Source of the DNA: Sphingobacterium cavernae
GTDB taxonomy: Bacteria > Bacteroidota > Bacteroidia > Sphingobacteriales > Sphingobacteriaceae
DNA: 64,000 bases
Assembly (NCBI RefSeq): GCF_008520265.1
Contig: NZ_VIQM01000087.1
Coordinates: forward strand, 84,285 to 148,284
Direction of reading: 5' to 3'
Shown one piece after another: positions 8,672 to 17,681 of the stretch; position 1 is the first letter of the stretch; every line of letters begins with the position of its first letter. The notes under the pieces are model-generated. The model saw nothing but the letters and a program-made list of their open reading frames with translations, was not told the origin of the DNA and made no database searches. The translations under genes were made by a program, and so were the position numbers.

Positions 8672-10843
8672 ATGAAACGTTTACATAAAAAAATAGGTTA
8701 TGGATTAATGGTGGGTCTCTTACTCTCCTCTTGTGCAAAACCCGAGTTTCTCGATTATTTTGCAGAAAAACCTGAAAGTGTGATCGCCCAAGAAGATATT
8801 AATTCTTATGAGCCTTTATTATCTTATATAGATCAAAATATACATCCGAATTTCAAACTTGGAGCAGCGTTAAATATTAGTGATTACCTCAATAAAGGGG
8901 TGATGTACAGATTAGTAAATCGCAACTTCAATGAGATTGTAATGGGCTATGAGATGAAGCACGCCTCCATTGTGAAAGAAGATGGATCAATGGATTTGGC
9001 TCGTGTCGAGCAATTAGTAGCATTAGCCAAAGAAAATAATATGGCTTTATTTGGTCATACTTTGACTTGGCACTCTGGACAAAATGCAACCTATTTAAAC
9101 AAATTGATAGCGCCAATTAAAGTTCCAGGAACGGGAGGTCCAACTTGGGATGCAATTACATCTAATAATTTTGAAACAGCGGACAATAGCAATTATGAGT
9201 TTAATACAAATGCGGTTGTTTCATTCACTGCTGATGGGCAGGGTGTGGATGGTGAAGGTCGTGCTTTAAAACTAGTAAATGCTGAAGTCAGAACGAACGA
9301 TTGGGATGTACAATTGTTTATAAAATTTCCTGCAGCCACTAAAGTGGGTGAGAAATACAAATTCACGATGTACGCCAAATCCGATGCTCCAGCAGAATTT
9401 GGTTCTCAAGCACATACTGTTCCATACGCTTATAAACATTATGATTTCTTTGGTACATTCAAAACGACCAATGAATGGGTAAAATTCGAGAAAGAAGTTA
9501 TCATTTCCGATCAAACAGAAAATTGTACTACAATAGCTTTTAATTTGGGTAAAACAGCTACAACATTTTATTTTGACAATTTTAAAATCGAAAAATATAA
9601 TGAAGATGGTGGCGGAGGTAGTGCACCAATTGAAAGAGGATTTGCTTTAAAAATGACTAATCCATCAGCAGTAAACACTTGGGAGGCTCAATCCGCTTAT
9701 GATATAGCTGAAACAGAAAATAATACTGAGTATATCTTGACATTGGCTGCCAAAGGAACTAAAGCAGGTTCGATTGGTGCAGATTTACAAAAAACAGCAA
9801 ACTATTCGGGTAATTCTTTTGGATCTATTGCATTGACTACAGAATACAAGGAATACGAATTAAAGCTTACCACTACAGATAATCGCAACCGCTTTATTTT
9901 GAATTTTGGACAATACGATGGTACAGTGTTTATTGACAACGTCAAATTGGTAAAAGCGGGAAGCAATACTAATCTTATTGGAAACTCTGATTTTGAAGCA
10001 GGAATTGATGGATGGATTGGATGGGGTAACAATTCATCACGTGCCCTTTCCGCTGATGGTGAAGGCTTTGGCGGTTTAGGTGGTAATGTTATTGAAAAAA
10101 CACCTGAAGAGAAAAAAGAAATCATAACCAATGCTCTTGAAGAATTTATCGAAGGCATGATGACAGCCACTAAAGATTATGTAAAAGCTTGGGATGTCGT
10201 TAATGAACCGATGTCGGATTGGCCAGATCAATATGCGCTAAAAACAGGAATTGGCAAAGCCGAAATGGCGGTCGATGAATTCTATTGGCAAGATTATATG
10301 GGTAAAGATTATGCAGTGAAAGCAATAGAATTTGCGCGCAAGCATGGTAATCCAAATGATATTCTCTTTATAAACGATTACGGTTTAGAAGGCGGTGGCG
10401 ATAAGTGTAAAGGTCTGATTACCTATGTCGAATATGTGGAGAGCAAAGGTGCAAAAGTTGATGGAATTGGAACGCAAATGCACATTGACATCAATACCAA
10501 TAAAGATAACATTGTAAATATGTTCCAACTTTTGGCTGCTACTGGCAAATTAATTAAAGTGTCAGAGCTAGATATTGGTATGGGTAGTGGCATTAAAACA
10601 CCTCAAGCAACGGCAGAAATGTATGCAAGACAAGCAGACATGTATAAGTTCGTATTTGAGAAGTATTTCGAAATTATTCCTAAAGCACAACAATATGGTA
10701 TTACAGTTTGGAGTCCTTTAGATAGTCCTGACAATGAGTATTCATTCTGGAGAAGAGGCGAACCTATTGGTGTCTGGACGGAAGGATTCGTGAGAAAACC
10801 AGCTTACAAAGCTATTTCAGAAGCTCTGGAAAAACAGAAGTAG
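8672..10843 (+). CDS. xyn10C: GH10 endo-1,4-beta-xylanase lipoprotein with carbohydrate-binding modules inserted in the catalytic domain (Xyn10C-like)
   Basis: A 723-residue lipoprotein (signal ending at Cys21, GLLLSSC). The GH10 barrel is split. Part A lies at about residues 50-147 with GHTLTWHSGQ (His129). Part B lies at about 476-723 with acid/base Glu512 in AWDVVNEP and nucleophile Glu632 in KVSELDIG. Between them sit CBM4_9-like beta-sandwich modules: one complete at about 150-310, and a second that seems rearranged, with its C-terminal strands at 322-430 and its N-terminal motif (NLIGNSDFEAGIDGW) at 434-448. Such insertions are known in Xyn10 enzymes of gut Bacteroidetes. The enzyme should cut xylan backbone at the cell surface and feed the two SusCD pairs upstream. 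A terminator follows. Confidence 0.95.
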   Translation: MKRLHKKIGYGLMVGLLLSSCAKPEFLDYFAEKPESVIAQEDINSYEPLLSYIDQNIHPNFKLGAALNISDYLNKGVMYRLVNRNFNEIVMGYEMKHASIVKEDGSMDLARVEQLVALAKENNMALFGHTLTWHSGQNATYLNKLIAPIKVPGTGGPTWDAITSNNFETADNSNYEFNTNAVVSFTADGQGVDGEGRALKLVNAEVRTNDWDVQLFIKFPAATKVGEKYKFTMYAKSDAPAEFGSQAHTVPYAYKHYDFFGTFKTTNEWVKFEKEVIISDQTENCTTIAFNLGKTATTFYFDNFKIEKYNEDGGGGSAPIERGFALKMTNPSAVNTWEAQSAYDIAETENNTEYILTLAAKGTKAGSIGADLQKTANYSGNSFGSIALTTEYKEYELKLTTTDNRNRFILNFGQYDGTVFIDNVKLVKAGSNTNLIGNSDFEAGIDGWIGWGNNSSRALSADGEGFGGLGGNVIEKTPEEKKEIITNALEEFIEGMMTATKDYVKAWDVVNEPMSDWPDQYALKTGIGKAEMAVDEFYWQDYMGKDYAVKAIEFARKHGNPNDILFINDYGLEGGGDKCKGLITYVEYVESKGAKVDGIGTQMHIDINTNKDNIVNMFQLLAATGKLIKVSELDIGMGSGIKTPQATAEMYARQADMYKFVFEKYFEIIPKAQQYGITVWSPLDSPDNEYSFWRRGEPIGVWTEGFVRKPAYKAISEALEKQK

Positions 10844-10883
10844 AAATAAATTGTGATAAATATAATGACCTATCCAGTCATGG

Positions 10884-10918
10884 AAAGGGAGGTAAGTTAA
10901 ATCTCCTCCCTTTTTTTT
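10884..10918 (+). terminator. Rho-independent terminator of the xylan operon
   Basis: A 9-bp perfect stem (AAAGGGAGG / CCTCCCTTT) with a 12-base loop is followed by a run of eight T. It lies 40 bases after the xylanase stop, so the downstream esterase probably depends on read-through or its own promoter. Confidence 0.85.
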
Positions 10919-10934
10919 AAATTTTAAACTATAA

Positions 10935-11780
<846 letters not shown>

Positions 11781-11783
11781 TTA

Positions 11784-11817
11784 AGCAAATGTGGTCCTAC
11801 CCCGACCACATTTTGCT
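11784..11817 (+). terminator. Hairpin terminator after the esterase gene
   Basis: A long stem (AGCAAATGTGGTC against GACCACATTTTGCT, one bulge) begins three bases after the stop codon. The T-tract is short, so efficiency is uncertain. Confidence 0.6.
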
Positions 11818-11861
11818 ATTACAGGGCATAGCATTCAAAGTGATTTTGTACAATTACTACT

Positions 11862-12245
11862 ATGCTAACGAAACCACACTCTGATCCTCCTGGCTGCACC
11901 GCAGACATACTGGCTCTTCAAGATACTTTGGAGATTATTGGTGGCAAATGGACTTTGCTAATCATTCATTATCTCATCTCACGACAAAATGAAGTAAACA
12001 CTTTTAGTAAAATTCAAAATGATATATCCGGACTGTCTGCCAAAGTCTTGTCTACTGAATTAAAGATATTAGAGATAAATAAAATCATTACCAGAGAAGA
12101 ATTACATACCAAACCTGTCACGGTCAGATACGATATCACCACTTACGGTACTAAAATACAGCAAATCATCGCTATGCTTGTGCATTGGGGACAAGAGCAT
12201 CGTGCTGCACTATTTGACAAAAATGAGCGGTCCTTATTAGCATAA
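11862..12245 (+). CDS. HxlR-family winged-helix transcriptional regulator
   Basis: A 127-residue protein made of a single HxlR-type winged helix-turn-helix domain. The family core IIGGKWTLLIIHYL (about residues 27-40) is followed by the recognition-helix region GLSAKVLSTELKILE and the wing PVTVRYDITTYG. It keeps the N-terminal cysteine before the core (PGCTADIL, Cys12) that in several HxlR/YodB-like regulators senses electrophiles or oxidants; whether it does so here is unknown. It stands between the esterase and a convergent YceI gene, as a monocistronic unit. HxlR genes usually control a neighbouring detoxification gene, but none is adjacent here, so the target is unknown. It is not the expected type (HTCS or sigma/anti-sigma) for the xylan locus. 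Confidence 0.88.
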   Translation: MLTKPHSDPPGCTADILALQDTLEIIGGKWTLLIIHYLISRQNEVNTFSKIQNDISGLSAKVLSTELKILEINKIITREELHTKPVTVRYDITTYGTKIQQIIAMLVHWGQEHRAALFDKNERSLLA

Positions 12246-12253
12246 AGACCGCT
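12226..12253. terminator. Possible weak hairpin at the HxlR 3' end
   Basis: AGCGGTC pairs with GACCGCT across a loop that itself contains TTAT/ATAA. It overlaps the last codons of the regulator gene and lies just past the convergent YceI gene. There is no good T-run on either side. Confidence 0.35.
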
Positions 12254-12281
12254 TAGATTATACTTGTTTAAGTAGTTTTAC

Positions 12282-12911
12282 TTATTTAGTAGCAACGATA
12301 GTTACTTTGAAGTTGATTTCTTTAGAAATTAAATCATCTTTTTTACCTTCATAAGTTACACCCCAATCTTCACGTAAAATATTGAAGTCTGCAGATGTTT
12401 TTACAGTTGTATCAGATACTTCGTCAACTTTAGCGTCGAAAGTAATATTTTTAGAAATACCTTTGATAGTTAAGTTTCCTGAGATAACTGCATCTGTAGC
12501 AGTCGCACCAGCTTTCACTTCAGTGATTTCAAAAGAAGCTTCTGGGAAAGTAGCTACTGCGAAGAAATCATCAGCTTTTAAGTGACCATCTAATTTATCT
12601 TTGTATTCGCCTTCTAAGTCAGTACTGTTGATTGTATTCATGTCTAATACAAAGCTACCACCAGTGATCGCACCATTGTCTACTGAAACAGAACCCGATT
12701 TGATTGTAACAGTACCTTCGTGTTTACCACTTACTTTTGTACCTGTCCAAAATACTTGAGATTGAGCAGCATCCACTGTATATGCAGTACCTACTACTGA
12801 ATCCGCTACAGCTGCTGAATCTGTTGTTTCTGCTTTTTTACCTTCTGGATTACCAGCACATGAAGCCAATACCAATGAAGCTACAGCTGCAAATAAAACT
12901 AATTTTTTCAT
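12282..12911 (-). CDS. YceI-family lipoprotein
   Basis: A 209-residue lipoprotein; the start MKKLVLFAAVASLVLASC (Cys18) is preferred over an ATG twelve codons upstream because it gives a correct signal. The mature part is a YceI-like lipocalin-fold barrel: AYTVDAAQSQVFWTGTKVSG, SVDNGAITGGSFVLDMNTIN, LKADDFFAVATFPEASFEIT, LTIKGISKNITFDA and DWGVTYEG all fit the family. YceI proteins bind isoprenoid chains such as polyprenyl or quinone precursors in the periplasm. It is monocistronic and convergent with the HxlR gene; several HxlR regulators elsewhere act on YceI-type genes, so a link is possible but not shown. Function beyond lipid binding is unknown. Confidence 0.9.
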   Translation of the reverse strand: MKKLVLFAAVASLVLASCAGNPEGKKAETTDSAAVADSVVGTAYTVDAAQSQVFWTGTKVSGKHEGTVTIKSGSVSVDNGAITGGSFVLDMNTINSTDLEGEYKDKLDGHLKADDFFAVATFPEASFEITEVKAGATATDAVISGNLTIKGISKNITFDAKVDEVSDTTVKTSADFNILREDWGVTYEGKKDDLISKEINFKVTIVATK

Positions 12912-13012
12912 GTTTGTTAAAAGAAATTTTAAATAGTTAATGTACAAAAATACAATTCTCCATGCATTGCGAAAGTTATTTGTATTTAATTAACATTCAA
13001 AAGACAATTCCT

Positions 13013-14338
13013 TTAATGACCCATTGGTTGCGCTTCTACACGCTTGATATCCGCACCCAAAGCCTTTAATCTTTCTTCTATATTTTGGTAACCACGCTCG
13101 ATCTGCTCAATATTGAAAATAGTAGATTTTCCGTTTGCAGATAATGCCGCGATTAATAAAGATACACCTGCACGTATATCTGGAGAGGACATCTGAATAC
13201 CACGTAATTTAGTTTGTTTATTGTTACCAATCACTGTAGCGCGATGTGGATCACATAAGATAATCTGCGCACCCATATCTATTAATTTGTCCACGAAGAA
13301 CAATCTACTTTCAAACATCTTTTGGTGTATCAATACGTTACCTTTGGCTTGAATAGCTGTAACCAATACGATACTCAACAAATCTGGTGTAAAACCTGGC
13401 CAAGGTGAATCGGAAATCGTTAAGATTGATCCATCGATGAATGTATCAATTTCGTATGATTCTTGAGCAGGAATAAAAATATCGTCGCCACGCAATTCCA
13501 TCTTGATTCCTAATCGTTGGAATACGGTAGGGATAATACCTAACTCTTTAAAACAAACATCTTTGATGGTAATTTCAGAACCTGTCATGGCAGCCAATCC
13601 AATGAATGAACCAATCTCAATCATATCTGGTAACATTCTATGTTCTGTACCACCAAGACGCTCTACTCCTTCAATTGTCAATAAATTAGAACCAATACCA
13701 GAGATATTTGCGCCCATGCGATTTAACATCTTACACAGTTGCTGTAAATATGGTTCGCAAGCCGCATTATAAATAGTTGTGGTGCCTTTTGCTAATACTG
13801 CAGCCATGACGATATTTGCTGTACCCGTCACAGATGCCTCATCCAATAGAATATATGTCCCTTGTAGCTGCGAAGCATCTACGTTAAAGAATTCATTTTC
13901 TGTATCGTAAACGAATTTAGCACCTAATTTTTCGAAACCTAAAAAGTGTGTATCCAAACGACGACGACCAATTTTGTCACCTCCTGGTTTTGGAATAGCC
14001 GCTTTACCAAAACGTGCCAATAACGGTCCTACGATCATAATAGATCCACGTAAACCTCCACCCTTTTGTTTGAATTCTTCTGATGTAAAATAATCTATAT
14101 TGATGTCTTTCGCTTCGAACTCGTAAGTATCCTTATTTAATTTATTCACAACCACGCCCAAAGAACCCAATAAATCGATTAATTTATTGACATCTTTAAT
14201 ATCTGGGATGTTACTAATTGTAATTTTTTCTTCTGTCAACAATACTGCTGACAAAATTTGTAAAGCTTCGTTTTTTGCACCTTGAGGAACAATCTCTCCT
14301 TTTAAAGGCTTACCACCATGTATTTCAAATGCGTTCAT
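13013..14338 (-). CDS. murA: UDP-N-acetylglucosamine 1-carboxyvinyltransferase MurA (Cys-to-Asp active-site form)
   Basis: A 441-residue EPSP-synthase-fold enzyme that transfers enolpyruvate from PEP to UDP-GlcNAc, the first committed step of peptidoglycan synthesis in the cytoplasm. The catalytic Lys22 lies in PQGAKNEALQ. In the mobile loop the motif reads KPGGDKIGRRRLDTH, so residue 121 is Asp where Escherichia coli has Cys115. Asp at this site is known from some other bacteria, keeps activity and blocks alkylation by fosfomycin, so intrinsic fosfomycin resistance is expected. The DUF4290 gene lies just upstream on the same strand, separated by a hairpin; this pairing is common in Bacteroidota. 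Length and rest of the fold are normal. No second murA is in the window. Confidence 0.97.
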   Translation of the reverse strand: MNAFEIHGGKPLKGEIVPQGAKNEALQILSAVLLTEEKITISNIPDIKDVNKLIDLLGSLGVVVNKLNKDTYEFEAKDINIDYFTSEEFKQKGGGLRGSIMIVGPLLARFGKAAIPKPGGDKIGRRRLDTHFLGFEKLGAKFVYDTENEFFNVDASQLQGTYILLDEASVTGTANIVMAAVLAKGTTTIYNAACEPYLQQLCKMLNRMGANISGIGSNLLTIEGVERLGGTEHRMLPDMIEIGSFIGLAAMTGSEITIKDVCFKELGIIPTVFQRLGIKMELRGDDIFIPAQESYEIDTFIDGSILTISDSPWPGFTPDLLSIVLVTAIQAKGNVLIHQKMFESRLFFVDKLIDMGAQIILCDPHRATVIGNNKQTKLRGIQMSSPDIRAGVSLLIAALSANGKSTIFNIEQIERGYQNIEERLKALGADIKRVEAQPMGH

Positions 14339-14368
14339 ATATACTATTAAGGATATTTCTTTAAATAA

Positions 14369-14402
14369 AATAAGTAACTAATTGCTGTATTAGTTACTTA
14401 TT
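14369..14402 (-). terminator. Hairpin between DUF4290 gene and murA
   Basis: A perfect 13-bp stem (AATAAGTAACTAA / TTAGTTACTTATT) with an 8-base loop lies 26 bases past the DUF4290 stop and 30 bases before the murA start. On the minus strand it is followed by TTATTTAAAG, a poor U-tract. It may act as a partial terminator or attenuator. Confidence 0.5.
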
Positions 14403-14427
14403 AAAATACAAATCAATCTCAGAAAAA

Positions 14428-15228
14428 TTATTTCTTGTAGTTATTGTTACTGTTAGAATAATTCTTTTTATAGCCACCGCCAGCATTATTGCTGTTGTTA
14501 TTATTGTTGCTATAAGATTTTCTCTTATCGTTATTATTGTTGTTATTACTTCTGTAATTATTGTTGTTGCTCGGTCTCTTATTATTGTTGTTGTGAGACT
14601 GCGCACTACGCTGATTATTGTTGTTATTATTCGAAGAAGTTTGTTGTGTTTTCACACGGTTGCCTGGAGGCGGAGAACGGAAGTCCAATTTAGTCAATAC
14701 CGTATCTTCAGGTAATGTCAATTCACCTTTGGACAATTCTTTCAAATCCTGAATAATTTGTAAATCATTCACAGAATCTTTATTCCATGTCGTATACGCC
14801 ATTTTCATAAAATTGGCAACACCTAAAGTTAGTTTCGCGCGTGTATCCTCGTTTGTAACAGAAACGGCTTTTTGAATCATTTCTTCTACGATATGACCAT
14901 AATGTTTGAAACGAATTTTATGTTGCGGATAAGCTAATCGCTCTGGCTTATGCTTAATATCCTCACGTGTAGGCACTGGATATGGCGATTCTACATCAAT
15001 CTTGAAATCAGAAATTATATATAAGTGATCCCAAAGCTTGTGTTTGAAATCTGAGACATCTCGCAAATGTGGATTCAGCACCCCCATCATATCTATTACC
15101 ACCTGAGCTAATCTATTGCGCTCATCTATATCTGGTACAGTGCAAATATAGTCAACCATATTTTGCACATTTCTACCATATTCGGCCAATATTAACTTGG
15201 GACGAGTACTGTTATAATCAAAATTCAT
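14428..15228 (-). CDS. DUF4290 protein with Asn-rich tail
   Basis: A 266-residue protein. Residues 1-195 match the Bacteroidota-specific DUF4290 family: it opens with NFDYNSTRPKLILAEYGRN, followed by a helical region with LRDVSDFKHKLWDHLYI and further conserved helices with no catalytic signature. The C-terminal 70 residues are extreme low complexity, mostly Asn with Ser, Lys, Arg, Gly and Tyr, encoded by aat/aac repeats. This tail is probably disordered and basic; its Asn/Arg/Tyr bias resembles RNA-binding or condensate-forming tails, which is speculation. No signal peptide, so cytoplasmic. It lies directly upstream of murA and downstream of the helicase gene on the same strand. Function is unknown. 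Confidence 0.88.
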   Translation of the reverse strand: MNFDYNSTRPKLILAEYGRNVQNMVDYICTVPDIDERNRLAQVVIDMMGVLNPHLRDVSDFKHKLWDHLYIISDFKIDVESPYPVPTREDIKHKPERLAYPQHKIRFKHYGHIVEEMIQKAVSVTNEDTRAKLTLGVANFMKMAYTTWNKDSVNDLQIIQDLKELSKGELTLPEDTVLTKLDFRSPPPGNRVKTQQTSSNNNNNNQRSAQSHNNNNKRPSNNNNYRSNNNNNNDKRKSYSNNNNNSNNAGGGYKKNYSNSNNNYKK

Positions 15229-15240
15229 ATTGTGAAATTA

Positions 15241-15255
15241 AACGTATAATACGTT
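15241..15255. repeat. Perfect 15-bp palindrome upstream of DUF4290
   Basis: AACGTAT-A-ATACGTT sits 13 bases upstream of the DUF4290 start codon and 30 bases past the helicase stop. It could be an operator or chance in AT-rich DNA. Confidence 0.3.
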
Positions 15256-15285
15256 ATTATTTTATTCTAGTAAATATAAAAGTTC

Positions 15286-17559
15286 TTACTGAACTATTCT
15301 AAGTTTTGCAAATTTAAGCAACAATTGTTTCTGTCCCAACTCTTTGAAGAAAATAGTTGCTTTTATGTCTGGCTTATTTCCCTCCAAGTTCACAACTTTT
15401 CCAAATCCGAAACGTTCGTGCTCGACTTCCATGCCTACTTGCAAGTTGCTGGTATCCGATGGTGCAAATCCTGCTGTCGGCACATGTGCCTTTGGCAAAA
15501 TTGAAGTTGTCTTTACCACTTTCGGCTTTGGTTTCGCAAAAGTATCCTTTTCTTTTGTTTGCCAAGCTATGCGCTCTGATTTAAAAGCACCTTCTGATGG
15601 GCCTGAATTACGTGGATTAAAATCCAAATCCAAATAACTTGGATTTAGTTCATCGATAAAACGACTTGGTTCACAATTATTCAACGTACCCCAACGGTAT
15701 CGAGAAGTAGCATACGAAATATGCAATTTTTTCTCTGCTCGTGTAACAGCTACATAAAATAATCGACGCTCCTCTTCCAGTTCACTGCGCGAATTTAAGG
15801 ATAATTGTGAAGGAAATAAATTTTCTTCTAAACCTACAATAAATACGACTGGAAATTCTAACCCTTTGGATGCGTGAATCGTCATCAACGATACTGTATC
15901 TGCATTTGGATCTTTGTCATTATCGTCATTGGTCAATAATGCCACATCCTGCAAGAAAATATCCAGTGTTTTTTGCTCTAAATCCTCACGCTCCGAAAAT
16001 TCTTTGATACCATTCAACAACTCTTGGATATTCTCATAACGCGCTAGTCCTTCTACAGACTTATCTTCGTACAAATCCTTCAATATTCCAGAATGCTGCG
16101 CGATATGCATTGCCGTATCAAAAGCGTTTGAATTATTTCCTACAGCTTGGAAACTTTGGATCATCGTCGCAAAATTACCTACTGAAGTTGCACTACGCCC
16201 ATCCAAAAACATCTGTGCATTAGCTACCACATCCCACAATCGATATTGATTTTTGTCTGCTGCTACAATGATCTTTTCTACTGTCGTATCACCAATTCCA
16301 CGACGTGGATAATTGATCACACGCTTCAGTGCTTCTTCGTCATTTGGATTGTAAGTCAATCGAAAGTACGAAATTAAATCCTTAATTTCCTTACGTTGGT
16401 AAAAAGATGTTCCACCATACAATTTATACGGAATATTTAACTTGCGCAAAGCTTCCTCCATTGCACGCGACTGTGCATTGGTGCGGTACAATATCGCGAA
16501 ACCTTTGTAAGGCAAAGATTTCAATGTTTTCTCTTGGATAATTGCTTCCGCTACGATCTTCCCTTCTTCATTATCCGAAAAAGCTCTTGCAACCTTGATT
16601 TTATCGCCTACTTCATTATCTGAAAATACATTTTTCTCGAGCTGATTTTTATTGTTAGCGATAATGCTATTTGCAGCATTTACAATTGTCTGTGTAGAAC
16701 GGTAATTTTGTTCAAGCTTGAATACTTGCACATCCGGATAATCCTTCTGGAAATTCAAGATATTTTGGATATTCGCACCACGGAAAGCATAAATACTCTG
16801 CGCATCATCCCCTACTACACATATATTTTCACTCACCGCTGCCAATCTTTTGACAATCAGGTATTGCGAAAAGTTGGTATCCTGATACTCATCCACCATC
16901 AAATATTTGAATTGGTGTTGATACTTGTGTAAAGTTTCTGGATGTTTATTTAACAAGACATTGGTCTTAAACAACAAATCATCAAAGTCCATTGCTCCCG
17001 CACGGTAACAACGTTGTGCATAGGTGAGGTAAATTTGTCCCATCTGCGGACGACCATTTTCACGGTCTTCAGCCATCAAAGCTTCATTTTTGTTATACTC
17101 CTGCGGAGAAATCAAATTATTTTTCGCCGATGAGATACGACCATATACATGGTTGACATTATACAATTTGTCGTCAAGATTCATCTCTTTCAGAATGGCT
17201 CTTAACAAACTTTTTGTATCGTCTGTATCGTAAATTGTAAAATTCTTCGGATAGCCAATCAACTCTGCCTCTACACGTAGAATACGAGCAAAAATTGAGT
17301 GAAATGTTCCCATCCAAATATTTTTAGCTTCTGAACCTATAACTTTCATGATACGCTCACGCATTTCTTTAGCTGCCTTATTCGTAAACGTTAGGACAAG
17401 AATATTAAATGGATCTACTCTTTTATGTATGAGGTGAGCAACTCTATATGTGATTACACGTGTCTTTCCTGAACCCGCTCCAGCTACAATCATAACCGGT
17501 CCTTCGGTTTGTTCTACAGCAGCACGTTGAGAGGGGTTTAATCCTGCTAAATAATCCAA
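15286..17559 (-). CDS. uvrD: UvrD/PcrA-type superfamily 1 DNA helicase
   Basis: A 757-residue ATP-dependent 3'-5' helicase. Seen motifs: the Q-motif LNPSQRAAVEQ, Walker A AGAGSGKT (26-33), motif Ib MGTFHSIFARIL, motif II DEYQD (223-227), motif III VVGDDAQSIYAFRGA, motif IV LEQNYRST, and the C-terminal LMTIHASKGLEFPVVF and FYVAVTRAEKKL. A Tudor-like C-terminal domain typical of PcrA (VGMEVEHERFGFGKVVN) closes the protein. It acts in nucleotide-excision and mismatch repair and in removing replication blocks. It stands alone on the minus strand, 57 bases upstream of DUF4290, and divergent from the dipeptidase gene. UvrD and PcrA cannot be separated by sequence alone in this phylum. Confidence 0.95.
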   Translation of the reverse strand: MDYLAGLNPSQRAAVEQTEGPVMIVAGAGSGKTRVITYRVAHLIHKRVDPFNILVLTFTNKAAKEMRERIMKVIGSEAKNIWMGTFHSIFARILRVEAELIGYPKNFTIYDTDDTKSLLRAILKEMNLDDKLYNVNHVYGRISSAKNNLISPQEYNKNEALMAEDRENGRPQMGQIYLTYAQRCYRAGAMDFDDLLFKTNVLLNKHPETLHKYQHQFKYLMVDEYQDTNFSQYLIVKRLAAVSENICVVGDDAQSIYAFRGANIQNILNFQKDYPDVQVFKLEQNYRSTQTIVNAANSIIANNKNQLEKNVFSDNEVGDKIKVARAFSDNEEGKIVAEAIIQEKTLKSLPYKGFAILYRTNAQSRAMEEALRKLNIPYKLYGGTSFYQRKEIKDLISYFRLTYNPNDEEALKRVINYPRRGIGDTTVEKIIVAADKNQYRLWDVVANAQMFLDGRSATSVGNFATMIQSFQAVGNNSNAFDTAMHIAQHSGILKDLYEDKSVEGLARYENIQELLNGIKEFSEREDLEQKTLDIFLQDVALLTNDDNDKDPNADTVSLMTIHASKGLEFPVVFIVGLEENLFPSQLSLNSRSELEEERRLFYVAVTRAEKKLHISYATSRYRWGTLNNCEPSRFIDELNPSYLDLDFNPRNSGPSEGAFKSERIAWQTKEKDTFAKPKPKVVKTTSILPKAHVPTAGFAPSDTSNLQVGMEVEHERFGFGKVVNLEGNKPDIKATIFFKELGQKQLLLKFAKLRIVQ

Positions 17560-17681
17560 AATATAATACGTTTTTTCCGTTAGAAATAGAGTGTAAAGTT
17601 AGGTATTTTGATTCAATCTCACACAAGTTTACTACAATTATTAGTACATTTCATTACCTTTATGACCTTAACCTTACAACT

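Noticed and set aside
9802..10170. 122-codon open frame antisense to the xylanase
   Set aside because: Shadow of the Ser/Gly/Asn-rich CBM coding strand; no recognisable family.
14394..14650. Dense aat/aac repeats resembling a tandem-repeat or CRISPR-like tract
   Set aside because: They are Asn codons of the DUF4290 tail; no regular repeat-spacer pattern exists.
15344..15637. 97-codon plus-strand open frame
   Set aside because: Antisense to the helicase C-terminal domain, which has a clear conserved sequence in the other strand.
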